Assembly: GCA_037145635.1 (NCBI GenBank)
Contig: JBBCXB010000002.1
Span: 310,001 to 374,000, forward strand
Reading direction: 5' to 3'
Origin: JAATFS01 sp037145635
GTDB lineage: Bacteria > Pseudomonadota > Gammaproteobacteria > Xanthomonadales > Xanthomonadaceae
Length of the DNA: 64,000 bases
A program made the position numbers and the translations under genes. Below the pieces are notes generated by a model. That model saw only the letters and a list, made by a program, of their open reading frames with translations, was not told the DNA's origin and ran no database searches. Position 1 is the first letter of the stretch. Each line of letters starts with the position of its first letter. Positions 7,989 to 15,385 of the stretch are shown piece by piece.

Positions 7989-8810
7989 ATGTCGTCCCTG
8001 TTCCTCAACACCGTGCTGCTGGGCGGCGATGCCGGCGCCCGGCTCGACGCCGCGCAGGCCGCCGGCTTCGATGCGATCGAGCTGTGGCAGGAGGACGTGG
8101 CCGCGCTCGGCCTGCCGGCGCCGCAGCTCAGGCAGTACCTGCAGGCGCTGGGCCTGGGCCTGACCGACTACCAGGTGCTGCGCGATTTCGACGGGGCCGC
8201 CGGGTCGCAGCGCGAGGAGCGCCGCCGGCACGCGCTGCAGATGCTCGACACCGCGGTGGCGCTCGGGGCCGGCGTGGTGCAGGCCCCGGCCAACACCCGG
8301 GCCGACGCCGACCGCGGGCGCATCGTCGAGGACCTGCGCTGGCTCGGCGGCGAGGCCGCCGCACGCGGGCTGCGCATCGCCTACGAGCCGATGGCCTGGA
8401 GCACGCACAACGCCACCCTGCCCGCGGCCTGGGACAGCGTGCATGCGGCCGGCGCGGACAACCTCGACGTGGTCGTGGACGCGTTCCATGTGTTCGCGCG
8501 GCAACGGCCGCTGTCCGACCTCGATGCGATCCCCGCCGGGCGCATCGCCAACGTGCAGCTGTCGGATCTGGCGCAGCCGATCGGCGACCACGACGTGTCC
8601 GAGGTGGCCCGGCACCGGCGCCTGCTGCCGGGCGACGGCGCGTTCCCGTTGCCGGCGCTGCTGCGGCGCCTGGCCGAGAAGGGCTATCGAGGCCCGATCG
8701 GCCTGGAGGTGTTCAACGACACGCTCAAGGCGCTGCCGCCGCGGCAGGCGGCGCAGCGCGCGATGACGGCGCTGCGCGCCTGCCTGGCGAACGCCGCCCG
8801 CACCGGCTAG
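7989..8810 (+). CDS. Sugar phosphate isomerase/epimerase-like TIM-barrel protein
   Basis: 273 residues from ATG 7989. The sequence follows the AP-endonuclease-2/xylose-isomerase-like barrel: AAGFDAIELWQED in strand 1-2, GAGVVQAPANT, the metal-site glutamate in RIAYEPMAW, the acidic strand VVVDAFHVF, NVQLSDLAQP and the closing GLEVFND. The conserved Glu, Asp and His positions for a divalent metal are present. Members isomerise or epimerise sugars, inositols or related hydroxy acids; the substrate is not deducible. It follows the HExxH gene on the same strand, but no wider pathway is visible nearby. Confidence 0.87.
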   Translation: MSSLFLNTVLLGGDAGARLDAAQAAGFDAIELWQEDVAALGLPAPQLRQYLQALGLGLTDYQVLRDFDGAAGSQREERRRHALQMLDTAVALGAGVVQAPANTRADADRGRIVEDLRWLGGEAAARGLRIAYEPMAWSTHNATLPAAWDSVHAAGADNLDVVVDAFHVFARQRPLSDLDAIPAGRIANVQLSDLAQPIGDHDVSEVARHRRLLPGDGAFPLPALLRRLAEKGYRGPIGLEVFNDTLKALPPRQAAQRAMTALRACLANAARTG

Positions 8811-8828
8811 CGCGGCGGCCGGGCCGGC

Positions 8829-10127
8829 TCACGCCCCGGGCCCGTCCTCGCGGGCCGAGCGGCTCATGTCCAGGATCGCCAGCGTGCCCTGCCCCGCGCT
8901 GGAGTCGAGGTCGAGCTGCCAGCCCAGGTGCTCGCACAGCCGCGCGATCAGGTCCAGGCCGATGCCGCTGCCCGGACGCGCTTTGCCGCGCGCCATGCGG
9001 GTGTAGATGGCGCTCACCTCCTCCGGCGTCATGCCGTGGCCGGGATCCTCGATCCGCACCACGCCCGGCCGCGACAGCGCGATGCGGATCACGCCGCGGT
9101 CGCTGTTCTCGATGGCGTTGCGCAGCAGGTTGCCGATTGCCGCCTGCACGATCGCCACCGGCGCGAACAGTTCGCAGGCCGGCGCCGGCTCCAGGTGCAG
9201 CTCCAGGTCCTTGTCGGCACTGAGGTGGCGGTGGTCGGCCACGATGTCGGGCAGCAGCTGGTCCAGCCGCACGTAGTCGCTGCTGCGCGCCAGCCGCGCC
9301 GGGTCCTTGGCCAGCACCAGCAGCAGCGCGATCAGCTGTTCCACCGCATCGGTGGTCTGGCGGATGCGCAGCAGCTGGTGGCGTACGCCCGCCGGGGTGT
9401 CCGGCTGGTCGAGCGACAGCTCGGCCGCGCCGCTGATCACCGCGATCGGCGTGCGCAGCTCGTGGCTGGCGCTGTCGATGAAGGCGCGCTCGCGTGCGAC
9501 GAACAGGTCGTTGCGGGCCAGGTAGTCGTTGAGCGCCTCGGCGATCACCACCTGCTCGCTGCTGGCGCCGCGCGCCAGGTCGATGTGCTGGCCCGGCTTG
9601 TCGGGCCGCAGCGCGTGGATGCGCTGCGCCATGTCGCTGAGCGGCTTCAGCACGCGGCCCATGCCCCAGCCCACCAGGCTGCCGAGCAGGACGATGGCGA
9701 TGATGTTGGAGCCCAGCATCCACAGCCCGAGATTGTTCTCGTGCTTCTGCAGCTCGGTGATGTCCAGCGCCAGCACCAGCCGGCGGCCCTGGACGTCGCG
9801 CACCAGCAGCACCTTGTCGCGGCCGGCGTAGGCGATGCCGTCGTGGATGCCCGGCGTCAGCCGCGCGTACTCCGGCGGCGGCGGCGACTCGTCGTCGTCG
9901 CCGTAGAGCTGCACGGTGCGGGTGTCGGTCCAGCGGTAGCGGGGATCCTCGGCGCTGCGCTGCAGGAAATGCTCCAGCTCCGAGCTCAGCAGCGAGCGCC
10001 AGGTCACCTGTTCGGCCTGCTCGTTGACGATGTAGCCGTGCACGAACACCGCCAGCGACAGCAGCGCGGCGTAGATCAGCAGCCAGGTCGTCACCTGGCT
10101 GCGCAGGCTGCGCGCGCTAGGCTTCAT
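8829..10127 (-). CDS. Sensor histidine kinase of an OmpR-type two-component system
   Basis: 432 residues. Transmembrane helix 1 (about 13-31), an acidic periplasmic domain (about 32-135) with the stretch DDDESPPPPE, helix 2 (about 137-160), a HAMP region, the HisKA motif with the phospho-accepting His in SASHELRTPIAV, and a HATPase domain with LLRNAIENS and GSGIGLDLIARL. The G1 box is unusual: EDPGHGM replaces the common DNGPGI-type sequence. The gene overlaps its response regulator by 11 bases. The acidic periplasmic loop would suit sensing of cations or cationic peptides, as in PmrB-type sensors, but that is inference from sequence character and neighbours. Confidence 0.92.
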   Translation of the reverse strand: MKPSARSLRSQVTTWLLIYAALLSLAVFVHGYIVNEQAEQVTWRSLLSSELEHFLQRSAEDPRYRWTDTRTVQLYGDDDESPPPPEYARLTPGIHDGIAYAGRDKVLLVRDVQGRRLVLALDITELQKHENNLGLWMLGSNIIAIVLLGSLVGWGMGRVLKPLSDMAQRIHALRPDKPGQHIDLARGASSEQVVIAEALNDYLARNDLFVARERAFIDSASHELRTPIAVISGAAELSLDQPDTPAGVRHQLLRIRQTTDAVEQLIALLLVLAKDPARLARSSDYVRLDQLLPDIVADHRHLSADKDLELHLEPAPACELFAPVAIVQAAIGNLLRNAIENSDRGVIRIALSRPGVVRIEDPGHGMTPEEVSAIYTRMARGKARPGSGIGLDLIARLCEHLGWQLDLDSSAGQGTLAILDMSRSAREDGPGA

Positions 10128-10809
10128 GCGACGGGTCGAGGCGGCCGAGCCGGTAGCCCACGCGCGGCAGCGTGTGCAGCAGCTTTTCGGCGAAGGGCCC
10201 GTCCACGCTGCGACGCAGGTCGTAGATGTGGGAACGCAGCATGTCGCCGTCGGGCGGCTCGTCGCCCCATAGCGCCTGCTCCAGGCGCTCGCGCGTGACC
10301 GCGGCCGGGCTGGCCTGCATCAGCACCTCCAGCAGCTTGCGGCAGGCCGGGTACAGGTGCAGCGGGCGGCCGCCGCGGCTGGCCTCCAGCGTGGCCAGGT
10401 CCAGCCGCAGGTCGGCCACGCTCAGCAGCTTGCTGCGCCCGCGCCCGCCGGCACGGATCAGCAGCGCGTCCAGCCGTACCTCCAGCTCCGGCAGGGCGAA
10501 CGGCTTGGTCAGGTAGTCGTCGGCCCCGGCGCGGAAACCGGCGATCTTGTCCGGCAGCTCGTCGCGCGCGGTCAGCATGATCACCGGCACTTCGGAATGG
10601 TGCTCCTCGCGCAGCCGGCGCAGCACCTCCGGACCGTCCATGCGCGGCATCATCCAGTCCAGCACCACCGCGTCGTAGTGCTGGGTGGTGGCCAGGTGCA
10701 GCCCGGTGACGCCGTCCGGCGCCGCGTCCAGGGTGTGTCCGCGCGCCTCGAAGTAGTCGAAGAGGTTGGCGACCATGTTGCGGTTGTCCTCGATCACCAG
10801 CAGCCGCAT
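10117..10809 (-). CDS. OmpR/PhoB-family response regulator
   Basis: 230 residues starting at ATG 10809. The receiver domain has the acidic pair in VIEDN, the phosphorylated aspartate in AVVLDWMMPRMDG and the lysine in DYLTKPF; the C-terminal winged helix (about 130-225) ends with the usual HTLPRVGYRL. It is upstream of, and overlaps, its cognate kinase gene, and lies divergent from a glycosyltransferase-PAP2-EptA operon that it probably controls. A PmrA-like role is inferred from this arrangement. The 233-base divergent region holds a candidate binding site (10954-10970). Confidence 0.93.
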   Translation of the reverse strand: MRLLVIEDNRNMVANLFDYFEARGHTLDAAPDGVTGLHLATTQHYDAVVLDWMMPRMDGPEVLRRLREEHHSEVPVIMLTARDELPDKIAGFRAGADDYLTKPFALPELEVRLDALLIRAGGRGRSKLLSVADLRLDLATLEASRGGRPLHLYPACRKLLEVLMQASPAAVTRERLEQALWGDEPPDGDMLRSHIYDLRRSVDGPFAEKLLHTLPRVGYRLGRLDPSHEA

Positions 10810-10910
10810 GGGCAGGTCCGTCGCTGAGCGCCGATCACGGCGGGGTTGGGGGCATTCTAGGCGCCGGCCGCGGCCCCGGTAAGGCCGGGCCCTGGCGAAC
10901 GGCGATCGCC

Positions 10911-10936
10911 GCTCTCCCGCGCCGGCACGGGAGAGC
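10911..10936. promoter_or_regulatory. Perfect inverted repeat in the divergent control region
   Basis: GCTCTCCCG (10911-10919) and CGGGAGAGC (10928-10936) form a perfect 9-base inverted repeat with an 8-base spacer, midway between the divergent response regulator and glycosyltransferase genes. It could be a regulator site or an RNA hairpin in a leader. Confidence 0.4.
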
Positions 10937-10953
10937 GACAGGCTACGCCGGCG

Positions 10954-10970
10954 CTGTCGGAAGACTGTCG
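10954..10970. promoter_or_regulatory. 11-base-spaced direct repeat, candidate response regulator site
   Basis: CTGTCG occurs at 10954-10959 and again at 10965-10970, exactly 11 bases apart, the one-turn spacing used by OmpR/PhoB-family regulators. It sits about 75 bases upstream of the GTG at 11043, opposite the regulator gene. Nearby GTCGGAA (10956) and TTCCGAC (10981) also form an interrupted inverted repeat. Confidence 0.4.
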
Positions 10971-11042
10971 TAATCGCACGTTCCGACAAACTTCCCACAC
11001 CGTCGCGGGCACAGTCTGCGGCCCTGCCTCCGTGGCCACGCC

Positions 11043-12764
11043 GTGTCGCCATCCCCGTTTTCCCTCGAGCAGCGCCGCCGCGCGGGGTTCGCCGCGGCGC
11101 TGCTGCTGATCGTGGCGAGCCTGCTAGCCGGCCTGGGCCTGCGCCAGCCCAACCCGCCGGACGAACCCCGCTTCGTGCTGGCCGCGCGCACCATGGTCGA
11201 GACCGGGCAGTGGCTGCTGCCGCACCGTGGCCGCGAACTGTATGCGGAGAAGCCGCCGGTGTTCATGTGGCTGCAGGCGGCCAGCTACGAGGCGGTGCGC
11301 GACTGGCGCGTCGGCTTCCTGCTGCCGTCACTGCTGGCCGCACTGCTGACGCTGGGGCTGACCTGGGACCTGGCGCGGCGGCTGTGGAACCGGCGGGTCG
11401 CGCGCTACGCGGTGCTGGCGCTGTTCGCGACGCTGCAGTTCGGCGTGCTGGCCAAGCGCGCGCAGATCGACATGGTGCTGGTGGCGATGACCACGCTGTC
11501 GCTGTGGGGCCTGCTGCGCCACCTGCTGCGCGGGCCGGACTGGACCGCGTGGACGATCGGCGCATTCGCCGCCGGGCTGGGCACGGTGACCAAGGGCGTG
11601 GGCTTCCTGCCACTGCTGGTGCTGGCGCCGTGGGCGCTGTGCCAGCGGCGCGTCGACCTGCCGCGCGCGCGCGGCGGCTGGCGCTGGGCGGCCACGCTGC
11701 CGGCGTTCCTCGCCGGCACCGCGGTGTGGCTGCTGCCGCTGGCGATCGCGCTGGTGCGGGACCCGGACCCGGCCCTGCACGCCTATGCGCGCGAGCTGCT
11801 GTTCAAGCAGACCGGCACCCGCTACGCGTCGGCCTGGCACCACGTGCAGCCGGCCTGGTACTACCTCAAGGTGATCGCGACGCTGTGGCTGCCGGGCTGC
11901 CTGCTGCTGCCGCAGCTGCTGCCGGCGTGGTGGCGCCGCTGCCGGCGCGGCGACGCCCGCCAGCTGCTGCTGCTCGGTTGGTGCCTGCTGGTGCTGCTGT
12001 TCTTCAGCGCCAGCCCCGGCAAGCGCGAGGTCTACCTGTTCCCGATGCTGCCGGCGCTGTGCCTGGCCGCCGCCCCGCTGCTGCCCGGGTTGCTGCGCCT
12101 GCGTGCGACGCGGGCGGTGCTGTTCGGCTACGTGGCGGTGCTGGCGCTGGCCCTGCTCGGCCTGGCACTGGGCATCGACCTGCAGCTGGACGCGGTGCAG
12201 CGCAGCGCCCTGCGTTACGGCATCGCCGCGGCGGACCTGCAGCGCTTCGGCCTGTGGCTGGGCGGCTTCGGCGTGGCCACGCTCGCGCTGCTGGCCTGGG
12301 CCCGCCCGCGCCGCGCCGGGACGGCCGTGGTCGCCGCCACCGCGCTGCTGTGGGGCGTGCACGGGGTCGGCCTGATGCCGGCGCTGGATTCCTACGGCTC
12401 GGCATCGGGACTGATGCAGCGCGTGGGCGCGCGCATCGGGCCCGACGCCGAGCTGGGCATGCTCGCCTGGCGCGAGCAGAACCGGCTGCAGGCCGATCGC
12501 GCGGTGACCGACTTCGGCTTCAAGGCGCCGTGGCAGCAGCAGTGGGCCGAGGCCGGCCCGTGGCTGGCGCAGGCGCCGCAACGGCGCTGGCTGTTCGTGC
12601 TGAAGGAGGCGATGAGCCCGTGCGTGGACCCGGCCCAGGTGGTCGACATCGGCCAGTCCAACCGTAACGCCTGGCAGCTGGTGCCCGGCACCGCGTGGCG
12701 GGCCGGCTGCCGCGCCGAGGTGAGCGAGTCCGAGGCGCAGCGCGCCGACGCCACCGCGGAATGA
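11043..12764 (+). CDS. ArnT-like membrane glycosyltransferase (GT39/GT83-type)
   Basis: 573 residues with a dozen or so transmembrane segments. The first loop carries DEPRF (residues 40-44), the acidic catalytic motif of the PMT/ArnT superfamily, followed by AEKPPVFMWLQ as in ArnT, which moves aminoarabinose from undecaprenyl phosphate to lipid A at the periplasmic face. A long N-terminal membrane region and a shorter C-terminal soluble part fit. GTG at 11043 is the only plausible start; ribosome binding is poorly marked. The transferred sugar is uncertain because no arnBCAD genes lie in the window. It heads an operon with PAP2 and EptA genes, divergent from a two-component system. Confidence 0.87.
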   Translation: MSPSPFSLEQRRRAGFAAALLLIVASLLAGLGLRQPNPPDEPRFVLAARTMVETGQWLLPHRGRELYAEKPPVFMWLQAASYEAVRDWRVGFLLPSLLAALLTLGLTWDLARRLWNRRVARYAVLALFATLQFGVLAKRAQIDMVLVAMTTLSLWGLLRHLLRGPDWTAWTIGAFAAGLGTVTKGVGFLPLLVLAPWALCQRRVDLPRARGGWRWAATLPAFLAGTAVWLLPLAIALVRDPDPALHAYARELLFKQTGTRYASAWHHVQPAWYYLKVIATLWLPGCLLLPQLLPAWWRRCRRGDARQLLLLGWCLLVLLFFSASPGKREVYLFPMLPALCLAAAPLLPGLLRLRATRAVLFGYVAVLALALLGLALGIDLQLDAVQRSALRYGIAAADLQRFGLWLGGFGVATLALLAWARPRRAGTAVVAATALLWGVHGVGLMPALDSYGSASGLMQRVGARIGPDAELGMLAWREQNRLQADRAVTDFGFKAPWQQQWAEAGPWLAQAPQRRWLFVLKEAMSPCVDPAQVVDIGQSNRNAWQLVPGTAWRAGCRAEVSESEAQRADATAE

Positions 12765-12867
12765 ACCGCCGCTTTCCCGGTTAACACCGGCGGAACGGCG
12801 GTCCGACCGCTTTCCGACACGGCGCTTCCGATCATGCCGGCCATCGTCTCCCGGCGTCCGCCCGCCC

Positions 12868-13638
12868 ATGCTCAACACCGCCCCCGCTCCCGCTCTCGCC
12901 GACGTCGCGTTCCCCGCCCCACGCGCCGAGGCCCGTTTCCTGCGGCAGCACCTGGCCTGGCCGCTGGCCGGCGCGCTGCTGGCCAGCGCCGTGCTGATGG
13001 GCGCCGGCGGCGACCAGGCGCTGGCGGACCTGGTGTACCGGCTCGAAGGCGGCCACTGGCTGCTGCAGGACCACTGGTTCACGCGCGATCTGGTGCACCG
13101 GGGCGGCAAGCTGCTCAGCACCGGCGCCGGGGTCGCGGTGCTGGGCCTGGCCGTGCTGGCCTGGTGCCGGCCGGCGCTGGCGCGGCTGCGCTGGCCGGCG
13201 AGCTACCTGGCGTTGACGGTGGCGCTGTCGACCGCCGGCGTCTCCGTGCTCAAGAGCGTGACCGGGATGGACTGCCCGTGGGACCTGGAGCGCTACGGCG
13301 GCAGCCGCCCGTTCATCGGCCTGTTCGCGTCGCGGCATGGCCTGCCGGCTTCGGGCTGCTTCCCGGCCGGCCACGCCAGTGCCGGCTATGCCTGGGTCGG
13401 GCTGTACTTCGTGGCCCTGGCACTGCGCCCGGCCTGGCGCGGCCCGGCGCTGGCGGTGGCACTCGGCGGCGGCCTGTTGTTCGGCCTCTCGCAGCAGTTG
13501 CGCGGTGCGCATTTCCTTTCGCACGACCTGTGGTCGCTGGCGACCTGCTGGCTGGTCGCGCTCGCGCTGTACCGGCTGACCTGGCCGCGCGCGGCCGCGG
13601 CGCGAGCGGCGGCCCGCGTGCAGGGAGCGGTGGCATGA
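12868..13638 (+). CDS. PAP2-family lipid phosphatase
   Basis: 256 residues with about five or six membrane helices. The tripartite PAP2 active site is present in variant form: K129 and the following KSVTGMDCPW segment, CFPAGHAS (164-171, catalytic His169 region) and RGAHFLSHD (212-220). The last two are typical of the PAP2 subfamily found beside eptA genes. Likely substrates are lipid A phosphates, undecaprenyl pyrophosphate or diacylglycerol products of EptA. Its TGA overlaps the eptA ATG (ATGA at 13635-13638), implying coupled translation and a joint role in lipid A or phospholipid recycling. Confidence 0.9.
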   Translation: MLNTAPAPALADVAFPAPRAEARFLRQHLAWPLAGALLASAVLMGAGGDQALADLVYRLEGGHWLLQDHWFTRDLVHRGGKLLSTGAGVAVLGLAVLAWCRPALARLRWPASYLALTVALSTAGVSVLKSVTGMDCPWDLERYGGSRPFIGLFASRHGLPASGCFPAGHASAGYAWVGLYFVALALRPAWRGPALAVALGGGLLFGLSQQLRGAHFLSHDLWSLATCWLVALALYRLTWPRAAAARAAARVQGAVA

Positions 13639-15293
13639 GCGCCTCGCTGCCGCGCGCCGGCCTGCTCGCCCGGCTGCGCACGATCGACTGGCAGCAGCGC
13701 CCGGAGGTCTCGGTCGAGACCCTGGCGCTGGGCGCCAGCCTGTTCTTCGCGCTGGCCTGCAACCAGCTGTTCTGGCGCAGCGCGATGGCGACGCACCCGG
13801 GCGATCTCGGCTTCGCGCTGTCGCTGCTGGTGCTGCTGGTCGCCCTGCACGCACTGCTGCTCGGCGTGCTGCTGTGGCGCTGGAACGCCAGGCCGCTGCT
13901 GACCCTGCTGCTGCTGACCACCGCGCTGGCCACGCACTACATGAACAGCTACAGCGTCTACCTGGACGCGGACATGCTGCGCAACGTGCTGCACACCGAC
14001 CACAAGGAATCGCGCGAGCTCATGACGCCCGGGCTGATCCTGCCGCTGCTGTGCTACGCGGCGCTGCCGATCGCGGCGCTGTGGCGGGTGCGGCTGCGGC
14101 GGCGCCGGCCGGGACGCGCGCTGGCGATCCGCGCCGCGTTCCTGGTGGGCGTGGCCGCGGCCGGGGCGCTGGGAGCGATGCTGTCGTTCCAGGATCTCTC
14201 GGCGCTGATGCGCAACCACCGCGAGGTGCGCTACCTGGCCACGCCGATCAACTACCTGGTCGCGCTGCGCCAGAACCTCAAGTCCGACTCGCCGATCACG
14301 CATGCGCCCAAGCAGCCGATCGAGCACGACGCCCTGGCCACGCCGCGCGCGGCCGGCAGCCGCCCGCGGCTGCTGCTGGTGGTGCTCGGCGAGACCGCCC
14401 GCGCGCAGAACTGGGGCCTCAACGGCTATGCCCGGCAGACCACCCCGGAGCTGGCGCAGACCGGCGTGATCAACTTCCCCGACATGCATTCGTGCGGCAC
14501 CAGCACCGAGGTCTCGGTGCCGTGCATGTTCTCCCCGTACGGCCGCCACGACTACGACGAGGCCCGCATCCGCGGCCACCAGTCGCTGCTGCACGTGCTC
14601 GAGCACGCCGGCATCGCCACGCTGTGGCGCGACAACCAGTCCGGCTGCAAGGGCGTGTGCGACGGGCTGCCGTTCCAGCCGCTGGACGACGCCACCCGCC
14701 CGGGCCTGTGCAAGGACGGCCGCTGCATGGACGAGATCCTGCTCGACGACCTGGCCACCCAGGTGCGGGCGCGTCCGGGCGACCGGGTCGTCGTGCTGCA
14801 CCAGCTCGGCAGCCACGGGCCGAGCTACTTCCAGCGCTATCCCGCGCAGTTCCGCCGCTTCACCCCGACCTGCGACACCGCCGAGCTCGGCAGCTGCAGC
14901 CGCGAGCAGATCGTCAACGCCTACGACAACTCGCTGCTGTACACCGACCACTTCCTCGATCGCGCGATCGGCACGCTGCGCTCGCTGCCGGACTACGACA
15001 CCGCGATGATCTACCTGTCCGACCACGGCGAGTCGCTGGGCGAGAAGGGCCTCTACCTGCACGGGGTGCCGTACGCGATCGCGCCCCAGGAGCAGACCCA
15101 CGTGCCGATGGTGATGTGGTTCTCGCCGGAGTTCGCGCGCGACCGCGGCCTGGACGTGGGCTGCGTGCGCCGCCGTGCCGGCCAGCGCGCCGACCAGGAC
15201 GACCTGTTCCCGTCGGTGCTCGGCCTGATGCAGGTCAGGACCTCGGTCTACGACCGCTCGCGCGACCTGTTCGCGCCCTGCGCGGCGGGCTAG
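13635..15293 (+). CDS. eptA: Lipid A phosphoethanolamine transferase EptA
   Basis: 552 residues: five N-terminal transmembrane helices (to about 185) and a periplasmic alkaline-phosphatase-fold sulfatase domain. Zinc and nucleophile motifs are intact: GETAR (E253), CGTSTEVS with the catalytic threonine at about 291 by analogy with MCR/EptA, and SDHGES. Many cysteines (VPCMF, GCKGVC, LCKDGRC) match the EptA disulfides. The enzyme transfers phosphoethanolamine from phosphatidylethanolamine to lipid A phosphates, lowering surface charge and polymyxin binding. It begins inside the PAP2 stop codon, the third gene of the operon. A 20-base perfect palindrome (15282-15301) spans its stop codon and may act as a 3' hairpin. 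Confidence 0.94.
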   Translation: MSASLPRAGLLARLRTIDWQQRPEVSVETLALGASLFFALACNQLFWRSAMATHPGDLGFALSLLVLLVALHALLLGVLLWRWNARPLLTLLLLTTALATHYMNSYSVYLDADMLRNVLHTDHKESRELMTPGLILPLLCYAALPIAALWRVRLRRRRPGRALAIRAAFLVGVAAAGALGAMLSFQDLSALMRNHREVRYLATPINYLVALRQNLKSDSPITHAPKQPIEHDALATPRAAGSRPRLLLVVLGETARAQNWGLNGYARQTTPELAQTGVINFPDMHSCGTSTEVSVPCMFSPYGRHDYDEARIRGHQSLLHVLEHAGIATLWRDNQSGCKGVCDGLPFQPLDDATRPGLCKDGRCMDEILLDDLATQVRARPGDRVVVLHQLGSHGPSYFQRYPAQFRRFTPTCDTAELGSCSREQIVNAYDNSLLYTDHFLDRAIGTLRSLPDYDTAMIYLSDHGESLGEKGLYLHGVPYAIAPQEQTHVPMVMWFSPEFARDRGLDVGCVRRRAGQRADQDDLFPSVLGLMQVRTSVYDRSRDLFAPCAAG

Positions 15294-15301
15294 CCCGCCG
15301 C
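15282..15301. other. Perfect palindrome across the eptA stop codon
   Basis: GCGGCGGGCT followed directly by its reverse complement AGCCCGCCGC gives a 20-base perfect palindrome containing the TAG stop. No T-tract follows, so it is a possible 3' hairpin rather than a classical terminator. Confidence 0.4.
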
Positions 15302-15385
15302 AGGCGGCGATCGCGCGCCGCCCCCTCCTTGCCCTGACGCGCGGCGCCCTCTAGCCTTCGCCGATCGTCACCGCAAGGATCGTCC

